DNA of 15,559 nt, from the NCBI GenBank assembly GCA_023253435.1, contig JALRGJ010000016.1, positions 1-15,559 on the forward strand. The letters are read 5' to 3'. The notes below the pieces were generated by a model that saw nothing but the letters and a program-made list of their open reading frames with translations, was not told the origin of the DNA and did no database searches. Position numbers and translations under genes: made by a program. Shown one piece after another: positions 1 to 6,572 of the stretch. The stretch comes from Ilumatobacteraceae bacterium (lineage in GTDB: Bacteria; Actinomycetota; Acidimicrobiia; Acidimicrobiales; Ilumatobacteraceae). Position 1 is the stretch's first letter, and the number at the start of each line of letters is the position of its first letter.

Positions 1-722
1 AAAGTGTCCGGAACTGCAAACCATAAAACTGGACAACCCACTTGAATGTTTTCACCCGAATGGGTTAAACACTTGTTGAGTGCAGACTCCATTGCTGGCG
101 GGTATCTAGTGGCTTCGCAACCTTTGATGTCTGCAATCATGATGTGAGATGGCTCCGATAAACGAGCAACTACTCGTCGGGCAATCGACGAAAGACCCAA
201 TTTGGCGAGAAAAGATGTGAGAGCCAACAGATATGTATTCAGTGCAGCGTTGTTGCTCCGAAGACGCCACAACAAATGAGCCATGACGGCTTCCGTTTCT
301 ACTCGGTCCATAGATTCACAAAAACCATGAGAAACGACAATGGTTCCATGAGAACCAGGAAAGCCCACAGCAAGCGCAACGGGGTAATCGGCTTTCACTA
401 TTCGTATTTCAGGTTTGTGATCTCCACTCGTGACACAAAGGCCTTCCACCACATTGAACAATCGCGCGTGTTCAACTTCTGAGGCAGGAATACCACCGAT
501 AGTTTCCAGCACTTTTTGTTCTGCGCCGTGATGCACGGAACGAACTACGAGAACGGCAATCACAATCCCCACTGGCAAAACTATGAAAACTTGTCCCACG
601 ATTAGTCCGATGACAGCACTGACAACAGCAAAAATCCCCACGATGACTCGCGCCACCAATGAAATTTTCTTGAGATTTTGTTCTATTGAGTCCTCAGTGG
701 GAATCCATTGTGTCTGATTCAT
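1..722 (-). CDS. M48-like membrane protein with a destroyed zinc site (partial, C-terminus beyond window)
   Basis: The minus-strand frame stays open from an ATG at 722 to the window edge: 240 codons with no stop, so the C-terminus is missing. Residues about 20-62 form a hydrophobic stretch fitting two membrane helices. The following cytosolic-type region reads like the M48 (HtpX/Ste24) peptidase core, with ARLFNVVEGLCV, then a segment matching 'AVLAHELAH', then ADIKGCEATRYPPAMESALNK, which matches the usual 'EADRLAAELTRYPPALASAL' region. However, HExxH is HLLWR at residues 149-153, so the catalytic Glu and second His are lost, and the Glu three residues before the later Ala-Asp (third zinc ligand in the family) is Ile. 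It is therefore probably a catalytically dead homologue with a structural or regulatory role. It starts 23 bases after the pimA stop, with a GAAAGG ribosome-binding site four bases before the ATG, which suggests co-transcription with pimA. Family assignment is from motif reading only. Confidence 0.78.
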   Translation of the reverse strand, partial: MNQTQWIPTEDSIEQNLKKISLVARVIVGIFAVVSAVIGLIVGQVFIVLPVGIVIAVLVVRSVHHGAEQKVLETIGGIPASEVEHARLFNVVEGLCVTSGDHKPEIRIVKADYPVALAVGFPGSHGTIVVSHGFCESMDRVETEAVMAHLLWRLRSNNAALNTYLLALTSFLAKLGLSSIARRVVARLSEPSHIMIADIKGCEATRYPPAMESALNKCLTHSGENIQVGCPVLWFAVPDT

Positions 723-745
723 GGAACCTTTCAGGGTCTAAATGA

Positions 746-1903
746 CTACCCGAGCCTAGAGCGTCGCAGAAAACGACCTTCGTATCTTCTCAGCATACGA
801 GGGAGGGCGATGGTGGTGATCTTGTTCTCCTCCATATGAAGTGCTCGCTCGTACATTTCTATATAGCGATCCGCAAGTGCATCCATTGAAAATTTTTGAG
901 CATGCTCCCTGCCAGCCTCAATGAGACGTTGAGAGAGCCGAGGGTCAGCAATCACCTTCGCAAGCGCTGCGGCCAACGCTGGTGCATCACCTGGTGCTAC
1001 CAACAGTGAGTTCACATTGTCTGTAGCTACGTTCCTGTATCCATCGAGACTGCTCGCAACAACCGGTGTTCCTGCCGCCATCGCCTCCAGAAGAACTACA
1101 CCAAAAGACTCACCGTGCAATGACGGCGCGCAGAAGACTGCTGCACGACACATGCGATCAATCTTTTCTTCATCAGTGATTCTTCCAAGCCATTCAATTC
1201 GTGGATCACTTGCGTAGGTAGCGCGCAACTCAGATGTTTCTGGTCCGTCTGAAGCAATCCAAAGCCGAACATCGTCAGGCATGAGCGACAGCGCCTTGAG
1301 CAACACACTGAGTCCCTTGCGAGGTTCGTGGCGACCCACAAAAAAGATGGCGTTTTCTCGCTTCATGTCACGGGGCTGTTGATACACGCCAAGCTCAATG
1401 CCATTAAAGAGAACTTCGTACTCTCCCCCGATGTATCTGTGAACAAGCTCACGAGCGTCCTTAGAAACTGCCACCCGAATATCGATTCTGGTGGCGATCC
1501 ACTTCAACTGACGAGAAAAAGCGCGATACGCACCGGAATCTCCCGCCGAATGGAAGGTGGCCACCACAGGAGCCAATTTCACAAGCAACGATGTCAGTGA
1601 TGGGCCAGGGACCAATGGCTCATGGAGATGAAGTACGTCGAAGGCCTCGTCATTTAGCGCTCGAATTGTTCTTAGAGCAGCCGAAGCATCGGGAGCAAGT
1701 GGCGCAACCGAGCCATTGACGGCAGTCGGAAGGCTGTTCCCCAGTGGAGTCACGAAGGGATCTGGAGGTGGGCCGTCACAGGGACCGAGTACTCGAACTT
1801 CGTGACCCTTTTCTCGAAGGCTGCGCGCCAACCCCAAAACCTGTTGCTGGACACCCCCAGGAATCGTGAGGCTGTACGGACTCACCATTCCAATACGAAG
1901 CAT
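746..1903 (-). CDS. pimA: GDP-mannose-dependent phosphatidylinositol mannosyltransferase PimA-like (GT4)
   Basis: Retaining GT-B glycosyltransferase of family GT4, 385 aa, almost the length known for mycobacterial PimA. That enzyme transfers the first mannose from GDP-mannose to phosphatidylinositol on the cytosolic face of the membrane. Visible motifs are the N-terminal GGVQ loop (residues 16-19), TFHSA with His118 at the same number as the catalytic-region His of M. smegmatis PimA, the nucleotide-binding GRHEPRKG (190-197), and the EX7E motif from E265 to E273 (ESFGVVLLE). The tail beyond residue 355 is basic and could hold the protein to acidic lipid. Unlike in mycobacteria, patA is not adjacent: an arsenic cassette and an oppositely oriented oxidoreductase lie between them. 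The ATG at 1903 lies 7 bases after a TACCGT hexamer, so transcription probably starts at or next to the start codon. Another GT4 mannosyltransferase such as PimB' is possible, but the neighbouring pgsA and patA favour PimA. Confidence 0.86.
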   Translation of the reverse strand: MLRIGMVSPYSLTIPGGVQQQVLGLARSLREKGHEVRVLGPCDGPPPDPFVTPLGNSLPTAVNGSVAPLAPDASAALRTIRALNDEAFDVLHLHEPLVPGPSLTSLLVKLAPVVATFHSAGDSGAYRAFSRQLKWIATRIDIRVAVSKDARELVHRYIGGEYEVLFNGIELGVYQQPRDMKRENAIFFVGRHEPRKGLSVLLKALSLMPDDVRLWIASDGPETSELRATYASDPRIEWLGRITDEEKIDRMCRAAVFCAPSLHGESFGVVLLEAMAAGTPVVASSLDGYRNVATDNVNSLLVAPGDAPALAAALAKVIADPRLSQRLIEAGREHAQKFSMDALADRYIEMYERALHMEENKITTIALPRMLRRYEGRFLRRSRLG

Positions 1904-1921
1904 GCCGACTACGGTACTGGA
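1904..1921. promoter_or_regulatory. Candidate bidirectional leaderless promoter (shared -10)
   Basis: Only 18 bases separate the divergent ATG codons of pimA (1903, minus) and the oxidoreductase (1922, plus). In the gap, TACGGTA at 1910-1916 has the symmetrical form TAnnnTA. It reads TACGGT on the plus strand, six bases before that ATG, and TACCGT on the minus strand, seven bases before the pimA ATG. Both spacings place transcription starts at the start codons. Neither gene has room for a Shine-Dalgarno site within the gap. The -35 matches are weak. Symmetrical -10 elements driving divergent transcripts about 18 bp apart are known in bacteria; use of this one is inferred. Confidence 0.5.
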
Positions 1922-2836
1922 ATGACCCAGGTTGATAGTTCCTTCCGTCCCGCAGTATCAATTGTTGCGTCCGCCACAAAACGCCGTGCAATTTTGGAAT
2001 TAGCTCAAGAAGCCGAGAACAGAGGGTTTTCTGGCCTTGCGTGCCCGAGCCTGGGCGGAACAATGGGGCTGTGCGTGTCGTTGGCACACGTCACTTCACG
2101 CATTAAATATTGGACATCAATACAACCGATCTATTACAGCCATCCCGTAGAAGCAGCAAATACTGCTTCTCACATCAATGAAGTCTCTGATGGTCGATTC
2201 AGTTTTGGGATTGGCGTCAGCCATGGGCCGGTCACTCAGCGACTTGGAGTATCCACTGGCAAACCACTCACAGACATTGCACACTATGTCTCTGCAATGC
2301 GTGCAAATGAAAGATTTGGCGGACAACTTCCACCCATTTATCTCGCTGCACTTCGCAACAAGATGCTTCAGTTGGCCACCGAGATTTCAGAAGGTGCCAT
2401 TTGGGCGAATGCATCCTTCAGCCATATGGCAAAACAATTATCAGAGGTGCCATCTGCCGTGCGTCCCGATTTTTTTCTTGCAAACATGATCCCCACTGTG
2501 ATTGATGACGACGTTGAAGCAGCGCGAGCCGTTAACAGGAAAACTTTGATGGGCTATGTCTCTCTTCCCAATTATCGGAACTATTGGCGAGGTGCAGGGT
2601 ACGAGGAAGAGATGAATGCAATTGAGGCCGCTTTCAATGCTGGCGAGAAAGAGAAAGTCACGTCGCTCATGTCCGACAAATGGTTAGATGACAACACAAT
2701 CAGCGGACCAGCGAATGCTGTACGTGATCGTTTGGCCGAGTGGGCATCTCTGGGAGTTACACCTATTGCAGTGATGTCATCTACTACGGGTGGACAAGTG
2801 AAAGCCATTAACCAGTTATTCGAGATCTATAACTGA
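1922..2836 (+). CDS. Luciferase-like (LLM class) flavin/F420-dependent oxidoreductase
   Basis: Protein of 304 aa with the luciferase-like monooxygenase TIM-barrel pattern. An N-terminal beta strand and helix (AVSIVASATK, then ELAQEAENRGFSGLACP) is followed by the typical SDGRFSFGIG segment (residues 89-98) and the mid-protein PPIYLAALRNKMLQLATEI strand and helix. Actinobacterial members commonly use F420H2 for hydride transfer, and npdG in this window can exchange F420 with NADP. FMN use cannot be excluded, and the substrate is unknown. The frame is open further upstream to an in-frame ATG at 1802, but those 40 residues lie antisense to pimA and do not resemble this family's N-terminus, so the ATG at 1922 is preferred; it sits at the right distance from the TACGGT hexamer. 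The gene is the only plus-strand gene in the left 11.8 kb and stops 14 bases from the converging acr3 stop. It could act on xenobiotics or cell-envelope metabolites, which is speculation. Confidence 0.82.
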   Translation: MTQVDSSFRPAVSIVASATKRRAILELAQEAENRGFSGLACPSLGGTMGLCVSLAHVTSRIKYWTSIQPIYYSHPVEAANTASHINEVSDGRFSFGIGVSHGPVTQRLGVSTGKPLTDIAHYVSAMRANERFGGQLPPIYLAALRNKMLQLATEISEGAIWANASFSHMAKQLSEVPSAVRPDFFLANMIPTVIDDDVEAARAVNRKTLMGYVSLPNYRNYWRGAGYEEEMNAIEAAFNAGEKEKVTSLMSDKWLDDNTISGPANAVRDRLAEWASLGVTPIAVMSSTTGGQVKAINQLFEIYN

Positions 2837-2850
2837 CTGCTACCGATTCA

Positions 2851-3918
2851 TTAGCTAATTGCGAAACGATGTCGCGCCCATCGGGCGACGTACACAAGCA
2901 AGATCAGTGCTGGAACTTCTATGAGAGGTCCCACCACTCCAGACATTGCCTCTCCAGAAGAGATCCCGAATACGGCAATGCATACTGCAATTGCTAATTC
3001 AAAATTGTTTCCAGCCGCAGTAAAAGCAACAGAGACACTTTTGTCGTACGACAATCCCGACTTCACAGAAACGGCGAAGGCGCTTCCCCACATCAGTCCG
3101 AAGTACACGATGAGAGGAAGTGCGATCTTCACAACATCTACCGGTTGATCAATAATTCGATCACCTTGAAGAGCAAACAAAATCACAATTGTGAAGAGCA
3201 ACCCATAGAGAGCAAAAGGTCCCACTTTGGGAATGAACTTCTCCTCGTACCACTGAGTGCCCCGACGGGACTCCAGAACGCGTCGAGTGAGATAACCAGC
3301 AACTAACGGGATCCCCAAAAATATAAGAACTGATTTAGCTATATCCCAGACGGAAACATTGATTCCACTTTCATCAAGGCCCATCCACCCAGGAAGTGTT
3401 TTCAGGTAGAAGTACCCCAATCCAGAAAATGCAACGACTTGAATGATGGAATTGATTGCAACAAACAGAGCGGCTAATTCTCTGTTCCCATTTGCGAGAT
3501 CAATCCAAATAATCACCATTGCGATACAGGGCGCCAAACCCACAATGACAAGCCCGGTTCTGTAACTGTCATCATTAGGCAGAAATATCCATGCCAGGGC
3601 AAACATCAGAAGTGGGCCAATTAGCCAATTGAAAATCAATACCAAGACAAATGGCTTCTTTTCCGCAATGGCTGATCCCAAATGCGAATACTGCACCTTT
3701 GCAAGCACGGGATACATCATGACCAACAGGCCAATTGCTATCGGTAACGAGACGGTATCCACCTTAATTTTGTCGAGCGCATCATCGAGAGAAGTGAACA
3801 CATTTCCCAAGAGAACACCAAGCAACATGGCAAGGCCAATCCATGCGGGCAGATACCGATCAAACGTAGAAAGTTGTTTCTCTTCTATTGAGATCTCGCT
3901 CAGGCGATCATTGGTCAC
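2851..3918 (-). CDS. acr3: ACR3-family arsenite efflux permease
   Basis: Integral membrane carrier of the BART superfamily, 355 aa, with about ten hydrophobic segments between residues 22 and 350. It exports As(III) (and in some members antimonite) using the proton gradient. The family signature GLAPCIAMVIIW holds Cys131, and Glu307 lies in NNFELAIAV. These fit the Cys129/Glu305 pair reported as essential in Corynebacterium glutamicum Acr3-1, as I recall it, shifted by two. Length and the conserved TRRVLE cytosolic loop are also typical of ACR3 rather than ArsB. The GTG start at 3918 lies two bases after the TAG of arsI, so the two are almost certainly translated from one mRNA. No ArsR repressor, ArsC reductase or ArsM methylase is visible in the window. 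The gene ends 14 bases from the converging oxidoreductase, and no terminator hairpin with a T-tract is seen there. Confidence 0.93.
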   Translation of the reverse strand: MTNDRLSEISIEEKQLSTFDRYLPAWIGLAMLLGVLLGNVFTSLDDALDKIKVDTVSLPIAIGLLVMMYPVLAKVQYSHLGSAIAEKKPFVLVLIFNWLIGPLLMFALAWIFLPNDDSYRTGLVIVGLAPCIAMVIIWIDLANGNRELAALFVAINSIIQVVAFSGLGYFYLKTLPGWMGLDESGINVSVWDIAKSVLIFLGIPLVAGYLTRRVLESRRGTQWYEEKFIPKVGPFALYGLLFTIVILFALQGDRIIDQPVDVVKIALPLIVYFGLMWGSAFAVSVKSGLSYDKSVSVAFTAAGNNFELAIAVCIAVFGISSGEAMSGVVGPLIEVPALILLVYVARWARHRFAIS

Positions 3919-3920
3919 AA

Positions 3921-4385
3921 CTAGTTACAACCATCGGGACCACAAGCATTGCCACCCTCGATAGGAACAGTGATCAGAGGCTTGAGTCCAAGTTGTAGTG
4001 GGGCAGCAAGCGATGTGTCGTTTGGTGCATCTTCCAGAACGGTGTACCACTCCCACGACACCTCGTCGCCTTGCACCCACACTTTGTCTTGCACCGCAAA
4101 ACAACACGTCGTGCTTTCCTGAATCTCGATTGGTAATCCCAAATCCTGAGCAGATTCAATTTTTGATGCAACCTCCTCAGCGGACTCAACTTCCACACCA
4201 ACATGGTTCATTGTTCCTGGTGTTCCGTGTCCCTGAATCAAGACAAGCTTTAGAGGAGGGTTTTCTACTGCAAAGTTGGCGTATCCTTCACGAACTTTTG
4301 CAGGGCCAACTCCAAACATCTTCGTATAGAACGCAATTGATTCATCTAGGTTTCCAACATTGAGTGCTAGTTGTACTCGTGCCAT
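3921..4385 (-). CDS. arsI: ArsI/CadI-type vicinal-oxygen-chelate protein (C-As lyase)
   Basis: Single VOC/glyoxalase-fold protein of 154 aa. ArsI enzymes are Fe(II)-dependent dioxygenases that cleave the carbon-arsenic bond of trivalent organoarsenicals such as methylarsenite, releasing As(III); mycobacterial CadI is the close cadmium-induced relative. The opening RVQLALNV, the stretch GYANFAVENPPLKLVLI (34-50), NHVGVEV with His61, the vicinal cysteines C94-C95 in STTCCFAVQDKVWV, and Glu112 in WEWYTVLED all match. Gln5, His61 and Glu112 occupy the expected metal-site positions; Gln at the first position also occurs in CadI as I recall it. The C-terminus carries a small Cys motif (ACGPDGC), a plausible extra thiol metalloid site. 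A good ribosome-binding site GGAG (4391-4394) lies five bases before the ATG. Coupling to acr3 favours an arsenic role: lyase product As(III) would be exported by the permease. Cadmium or lead response instead remains possible. Confidence 0.88.
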   Translation of the reverse strand: MARVQLALNVGNLDESIAFYTKMFGVGPAKVREGYANFAVENPPLKLVLIQGHGTPGTMNHVGVEVESAEEVASKIESAQDLGLPIEIQESTTCCFAVQDKVWVQGDEVSWEWYTVLEDAPNDTSLAAPLQLGLKPLITVPIEGGNACGPDGCN

Positions 4386-4390
4386 GGCAT

Positions 4391-4394
4391 CTCC
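4391..4394 (-). promoter_or_regulatory. Shine-Dalgarno site of arsI
   Basis: GGAG read on the minus strand, five bases before the arsI ATG at 4385. It is clearer than for most genes here, which supports this start. The 49-base gap back to the patA stop (4386-4434) shows no convincing -35/-10 pair by eye, nor an obvious palindromic ArsR operator, so read-through from the lipid genes is likely. Confidence 0.55.
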
Positions 4395-4434
4395 GATCGT
4401 TAGAAGAACAGCAGTTCCCTACCTATTCAACAGA

Positions 4435-5358
4435 CTAATCACTCGCAGTGTTCCCATATCCGGGATCGCTTGGCCAGTTTGGCTGAAACAGGTGCCATTG
4501 CTCTGGAGCACGACGAATTAAGCCTTCTAATTCATGGGCGAGCATTTGAGTACCTGTCGCAACAGCCTCCCTTAGTTTTCCCCCGCGATCCAAGGCCAGA
4601 GGTGGGCGTACAACCGCCTGATGTCCGTCTATGGCAGGAGTGAAATACACAGCGGTGGGCAACACTGCCGCACCGGAACGAATACCCAGCATGGCCGGAC
4701 CAGCAGGCAACGTTGTTTTTTCTCCAAAGAATTCAACTTCAATTCCCCCGCCTTGTATGTCTCGATCGGACAGCAAGCACACAATTTCATTGTTTCGAAG
4801 CGCTGAGAGAATAGAAGGAGCTGCTTGTGGACCGAGAGGTACAACATTCATACCCAAATCACTGCGCAATTTTGTGAACCACTCAAAAAGCTCGGGCGGA
4901 TCAAGTGGTTCCACAATGACGGTCATTCTGTGGCCCTTGTCTGCCATCCATCTCCCAGCCCATTCCCAACCGCCGAGATGTGGGAGAGCCAAGATGACGC
5001 CGTTGCCCTTAGATAAAGCCTCATCAATGTGATGGAAACCATCCACGCTAAATGTTCGAGCGACTTGCTTTGCAGACAAAGATGGCAATCGAAAACTTTC
5101 GGTGTAATACCGCATATAACTATCGAAGGCCTGTTGTGATGCGCGACGTAGTGCTAATCCTTTGAGCCCAGGATTCACTCTTCTGAGATGTCGTTCCACC
5201 ATTGAACGTTTGTTACGTAAAGACAACGCGACACCTGGAGACAAAAGAGATACTGCTCCCTGGGCGATAGGCCCCGGTGTGAGACGAGCAACAAGCGACC
5301 CAAACTTGTAGCCGCCAACAGTAAATGCGTCGGACAAATCCTGAAAAGGTCTAGCCAT
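4435..5358 (-). CDS. patA: Phosphatidylinositol mannoside acyltransferase PatA-like (LPLAT family)
   Basis: Protein of 307 aa in the lauroyl/myristoyl (HtrB/LpxL-type) acyltransferase family. In mycobacteria PatA moves palmitoyl from acyl-CoA to the mannose placed by PimA, on the inner face of the plasma membrane. The catalytic HX4E motif is at His127-Glu132 within ALPHLGGWEWAG. Further family landmarks are LLSDRDIQGGGIEVEFFGE (about 195-213), the LPAGPAMLGIRSGA block (217-230) and the C-terminal PEQWHLFQPNWPSD. The ATG at 5358 overlaps the pgsA stop by eight bases (ATGGCTAG), a strong sign of coupled translation. Position next to pgsA and in the same run as thrS and the HIT gene mirrors the Mycobacterium cluster Rv2614c-Rv2610c. 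A general lauroyl-type acyltransferase with another glycolipid acceptor is the main alternative. Confidence 0.85.
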   Translation of the reverse strand: MARPFQDLSDAFTVGGYKFGSLVARLTPGPIAQGAVSLLSPGVALSLRNKRSMVERHLRRVNPGLKGLALRRASQQAFDSYMRYYTESFRLPSLSAKQVARTFSVDGFHHIDEALSKGNGVILALPHLGGWEWAGRWMADKGHRMTVIVEPLDPPELFEWFTKLRSDLGMNVVPLGPQAAPSILSALRNNEIVCLLSDRDIQGGGIEVEFFGEKTTLPAGPAMLGIRSGAAVLPTAVYFTPAIDGHQAVVRPPLALDRGGKLREAVATGTQMLAHELEGLIRRAPEQWHLFQPNWPSDPGYGNTASD

Positions 5359-6055
5359 TGCGTTGACGACGCCGCTGACGAGACATCACGGACAGCTGAC
5401 GTCGTGAGGAACGAGCACTTTGTCGAGTAACTCGTCTCACGTGCCGTACTTCCCTCTTGCGTTGTGTGCTCGTGGAAACTTCAGCTTGACGCCACACTTG
5501 AAAAAATCGTTGAAGCGCGGTGGCAACAGTCAGGATCAGCATGACCCATAGAACTGGGACAAGCAAAGAATCAAAGAGCAACCCGAAACACAAAACAATG
5601 ATGCGCTCGGCTCGCTCCATGAGACCACCTTTGGCATACAGACCAAGAGACTCTGCCTTAGCCCTCTCGTAAGAGATCAGAGAGGAGACTCCCATGATGG
5701 CCATCGGCAATAACGCATAATGAGAGCTCTTTTCCGATGCGAAGTACCACGCAACTCCACCAAAAAGCACGGAGTCAGTCACGCGATCGACAACAGAATC
5801 GAAAAAAGCCCCTCTTTGACTCGCCGTGTTAGACGCCTTTGCCAACGCCCCATCGAAGAGATCAGGTAGGGCGGCGAGAATAACAAGGACTAATCCACCT
5901 CGAAGCGCTCCTTGTGCGATGGCAACGGCCGCAAATACCGCAATGAGTAAACCGAGGACTGTGAGATGGTCTGGAGACATGCCGGTGCGACGCAAGAGCA
6001 TGCCGATAGGACGAACCGCCTTTTCAATCGGTGCCCGAAACTGACCGTCAAACAT
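5351..6055 (-). CDS. pgsA: Phosphatidylinositol phosphate synthase (CDP-alcohol phosphatidyltransferase)
   Basis: Membrane enzyme of 234 aa that joins CDP-diacylglycerol and inositol 1-phosphate to make phosphatidylinositol phosphate, the entry step to PI and PIMs. The CDP-alcohol phosphotransferase motif is complete in spacing: D65xxDG69xxA, eight residues, G82xxxD86xxxD90. Residue 73, usually Arg, is Lys here (DGALAKAS). Several membrane helices follow the amphipathic N-terminus. The last roughly 37 residues are extraordinarily basic, with about 15 Arg/Lys, and probably lie on the negatively charged inner membrane face. An in-frame ATG at 6118 would overlap the upstream gene and add 21 atypical residues; the ATG at 6055, giving MFDGQFRAPIEK, is preferred. 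The start is 10 bases from the upstream stop, and the 3' end overlaps patA. Phosphatidylglycerophosphate synthase activity is less likely, given the PIM gene context. Confidence 0.85.
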   Translation of the reverse strand: MFDGQFRAPIEKAVRPIGMLLRRTGMSPDHLTVLGLLIAVFAAVAIAQGALRGGLVLVILAALPDLFDGALAKASNTASQRGAFFDSVVDRVTDSVLFGGVAWYFASEKSSHYALLPMAIMGVSSLISYERAKAESLGLYAKGGLMERAERIIVLCFGLLFDSLLVPVLWVMLILTVATALQRFFQVWRQAEVSTSTQRKREVRHVRRVTRQSARSSRRQLSVMSRQRRRQRNG

Positions 6056-6065
6056 GGGGTTGACG

Positions 6066-6572
6066 CTAGTCCTGTGTGGCCGAAACTTCGGACACCCCTT
6101 CTTCTGGATTGTCTTCAATCAGACATTCAACGACTCGGCCATCAATTGCATCAACGAGAACAAGACCCCTACTGACAGGTGGCTCCTCTGCGGAATAGCA
6201 AAAAATTCTCCAAGTAGGCCTGCTTCGTATGCCTCGCCACACCTGTTGAGCCGAAGCATGGCCAACGGCAAAGCCCACGGTTCTCGTGGCAATCACTAGA
6301 GCGTCAGACTCTGTCAGGTTCATCTTCCACCCACTCGTGAGGGAGATGACGGCCATTGCAGCAAGAAGTGCCGCCCCAAATACAAGGCCACCATTTACCA
6401 AAGCGGAATCTTGTGAACTAGCTACTTGCCAAATCACTAAACAAGAGATCGATAAAAGTGCGTAAATAATCCCTGGAATGCGTCGTCGGCTGTTGTCGGG
6501 GAAGTCGTAGGCACCGATGTGATCTACAGCATTGAGATCATCGGGTAATTGATCACGAATTTCCTCTGTCAT
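6066..6572 (-). CDS. Small membrane protein with two helices and a cytosolic-type domain, unknown function
   Basis: Protein of 168 aa that I do not recognise as a named family. After an acidic N-terminus come two hydrophobic segments (about 33-51 and 58-79), then a soluble tail of some 85 residues with beta-strand-like alternation (NLTESDALVIATRTVGFAVG, VWRGIRSRPTWRIFCYSAEE, RGLVLVDAIDGRVVECLIED). The tail could be a small PH-like or barrel domain, but that is a guess. The start at 6572 gives a four-base ATGA overlap with the HIT gene stop; an upstream ATG at 6590 is possible but less attractive. It ends 10 bases before the pgsA start. In Mycobacterium the HIT gene is followed directly by pgsA, so this is an extra gene within the conserved run and may help PI synthase or PIM assembly at the membrane. 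Confidence 0.75.
   Translation of the reverse strand: MTEEIRDQLPDDLNAVDHIGAYDFPDNSRRRIPGIIYALLSISCLVIWQVASSQDSALVNGGLVFGAALLAAMAVISLTSGWKMNLTESDALVIATRTVGFAVGHASAQQVWRGIRSRPTWRIFCYSAEEPPVSRGLVLVDAIDGRVVECLIEDNPEEGVSEVSATQD

Noticed and set aside
276..482. Plus-strand 68-codon frame near the left edge
   Set aside because: It lies wholly antisense to the M48-like frame, which is open for 240 codons and shows family motifs; the short frame shows none.
1802..1921. Upstream ATG extension of the luciferase-like oxidoreductase
   Set aside because: The extra 40 residues are antisense to pimA, do not resemble the family's N-terminus, and would place the start upstream of the -10-like element.
2871..2890. 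GC-rich inverted repeat near the acr3 3' end as a terminator
   Set aside because: The arms need a bulge to pair, no T-run follows on either strand at the right side, and it lies within the acr3 coding sequence.
3998..4363. 121-codon plus-strand frame opposite arsI
   Set aside because: Shadow of arsI: no family resemblance, whereas the minus-strand product matches ArsI/CadI along its length.
4631..5032. 133-codon plus-strand frame opposite patA
   Set aside because: Antisense to a clear acyltransferase; its product has no recognisable motif or ribosome-binding site.
6056..6118. Longer N-terminus for pgsA from an ATG at 6118
   Set aside because: It would overlap the upstream membrane-protein gene by 53 bases and adds a Lys/Arg-rich stretch unlike the family's start.
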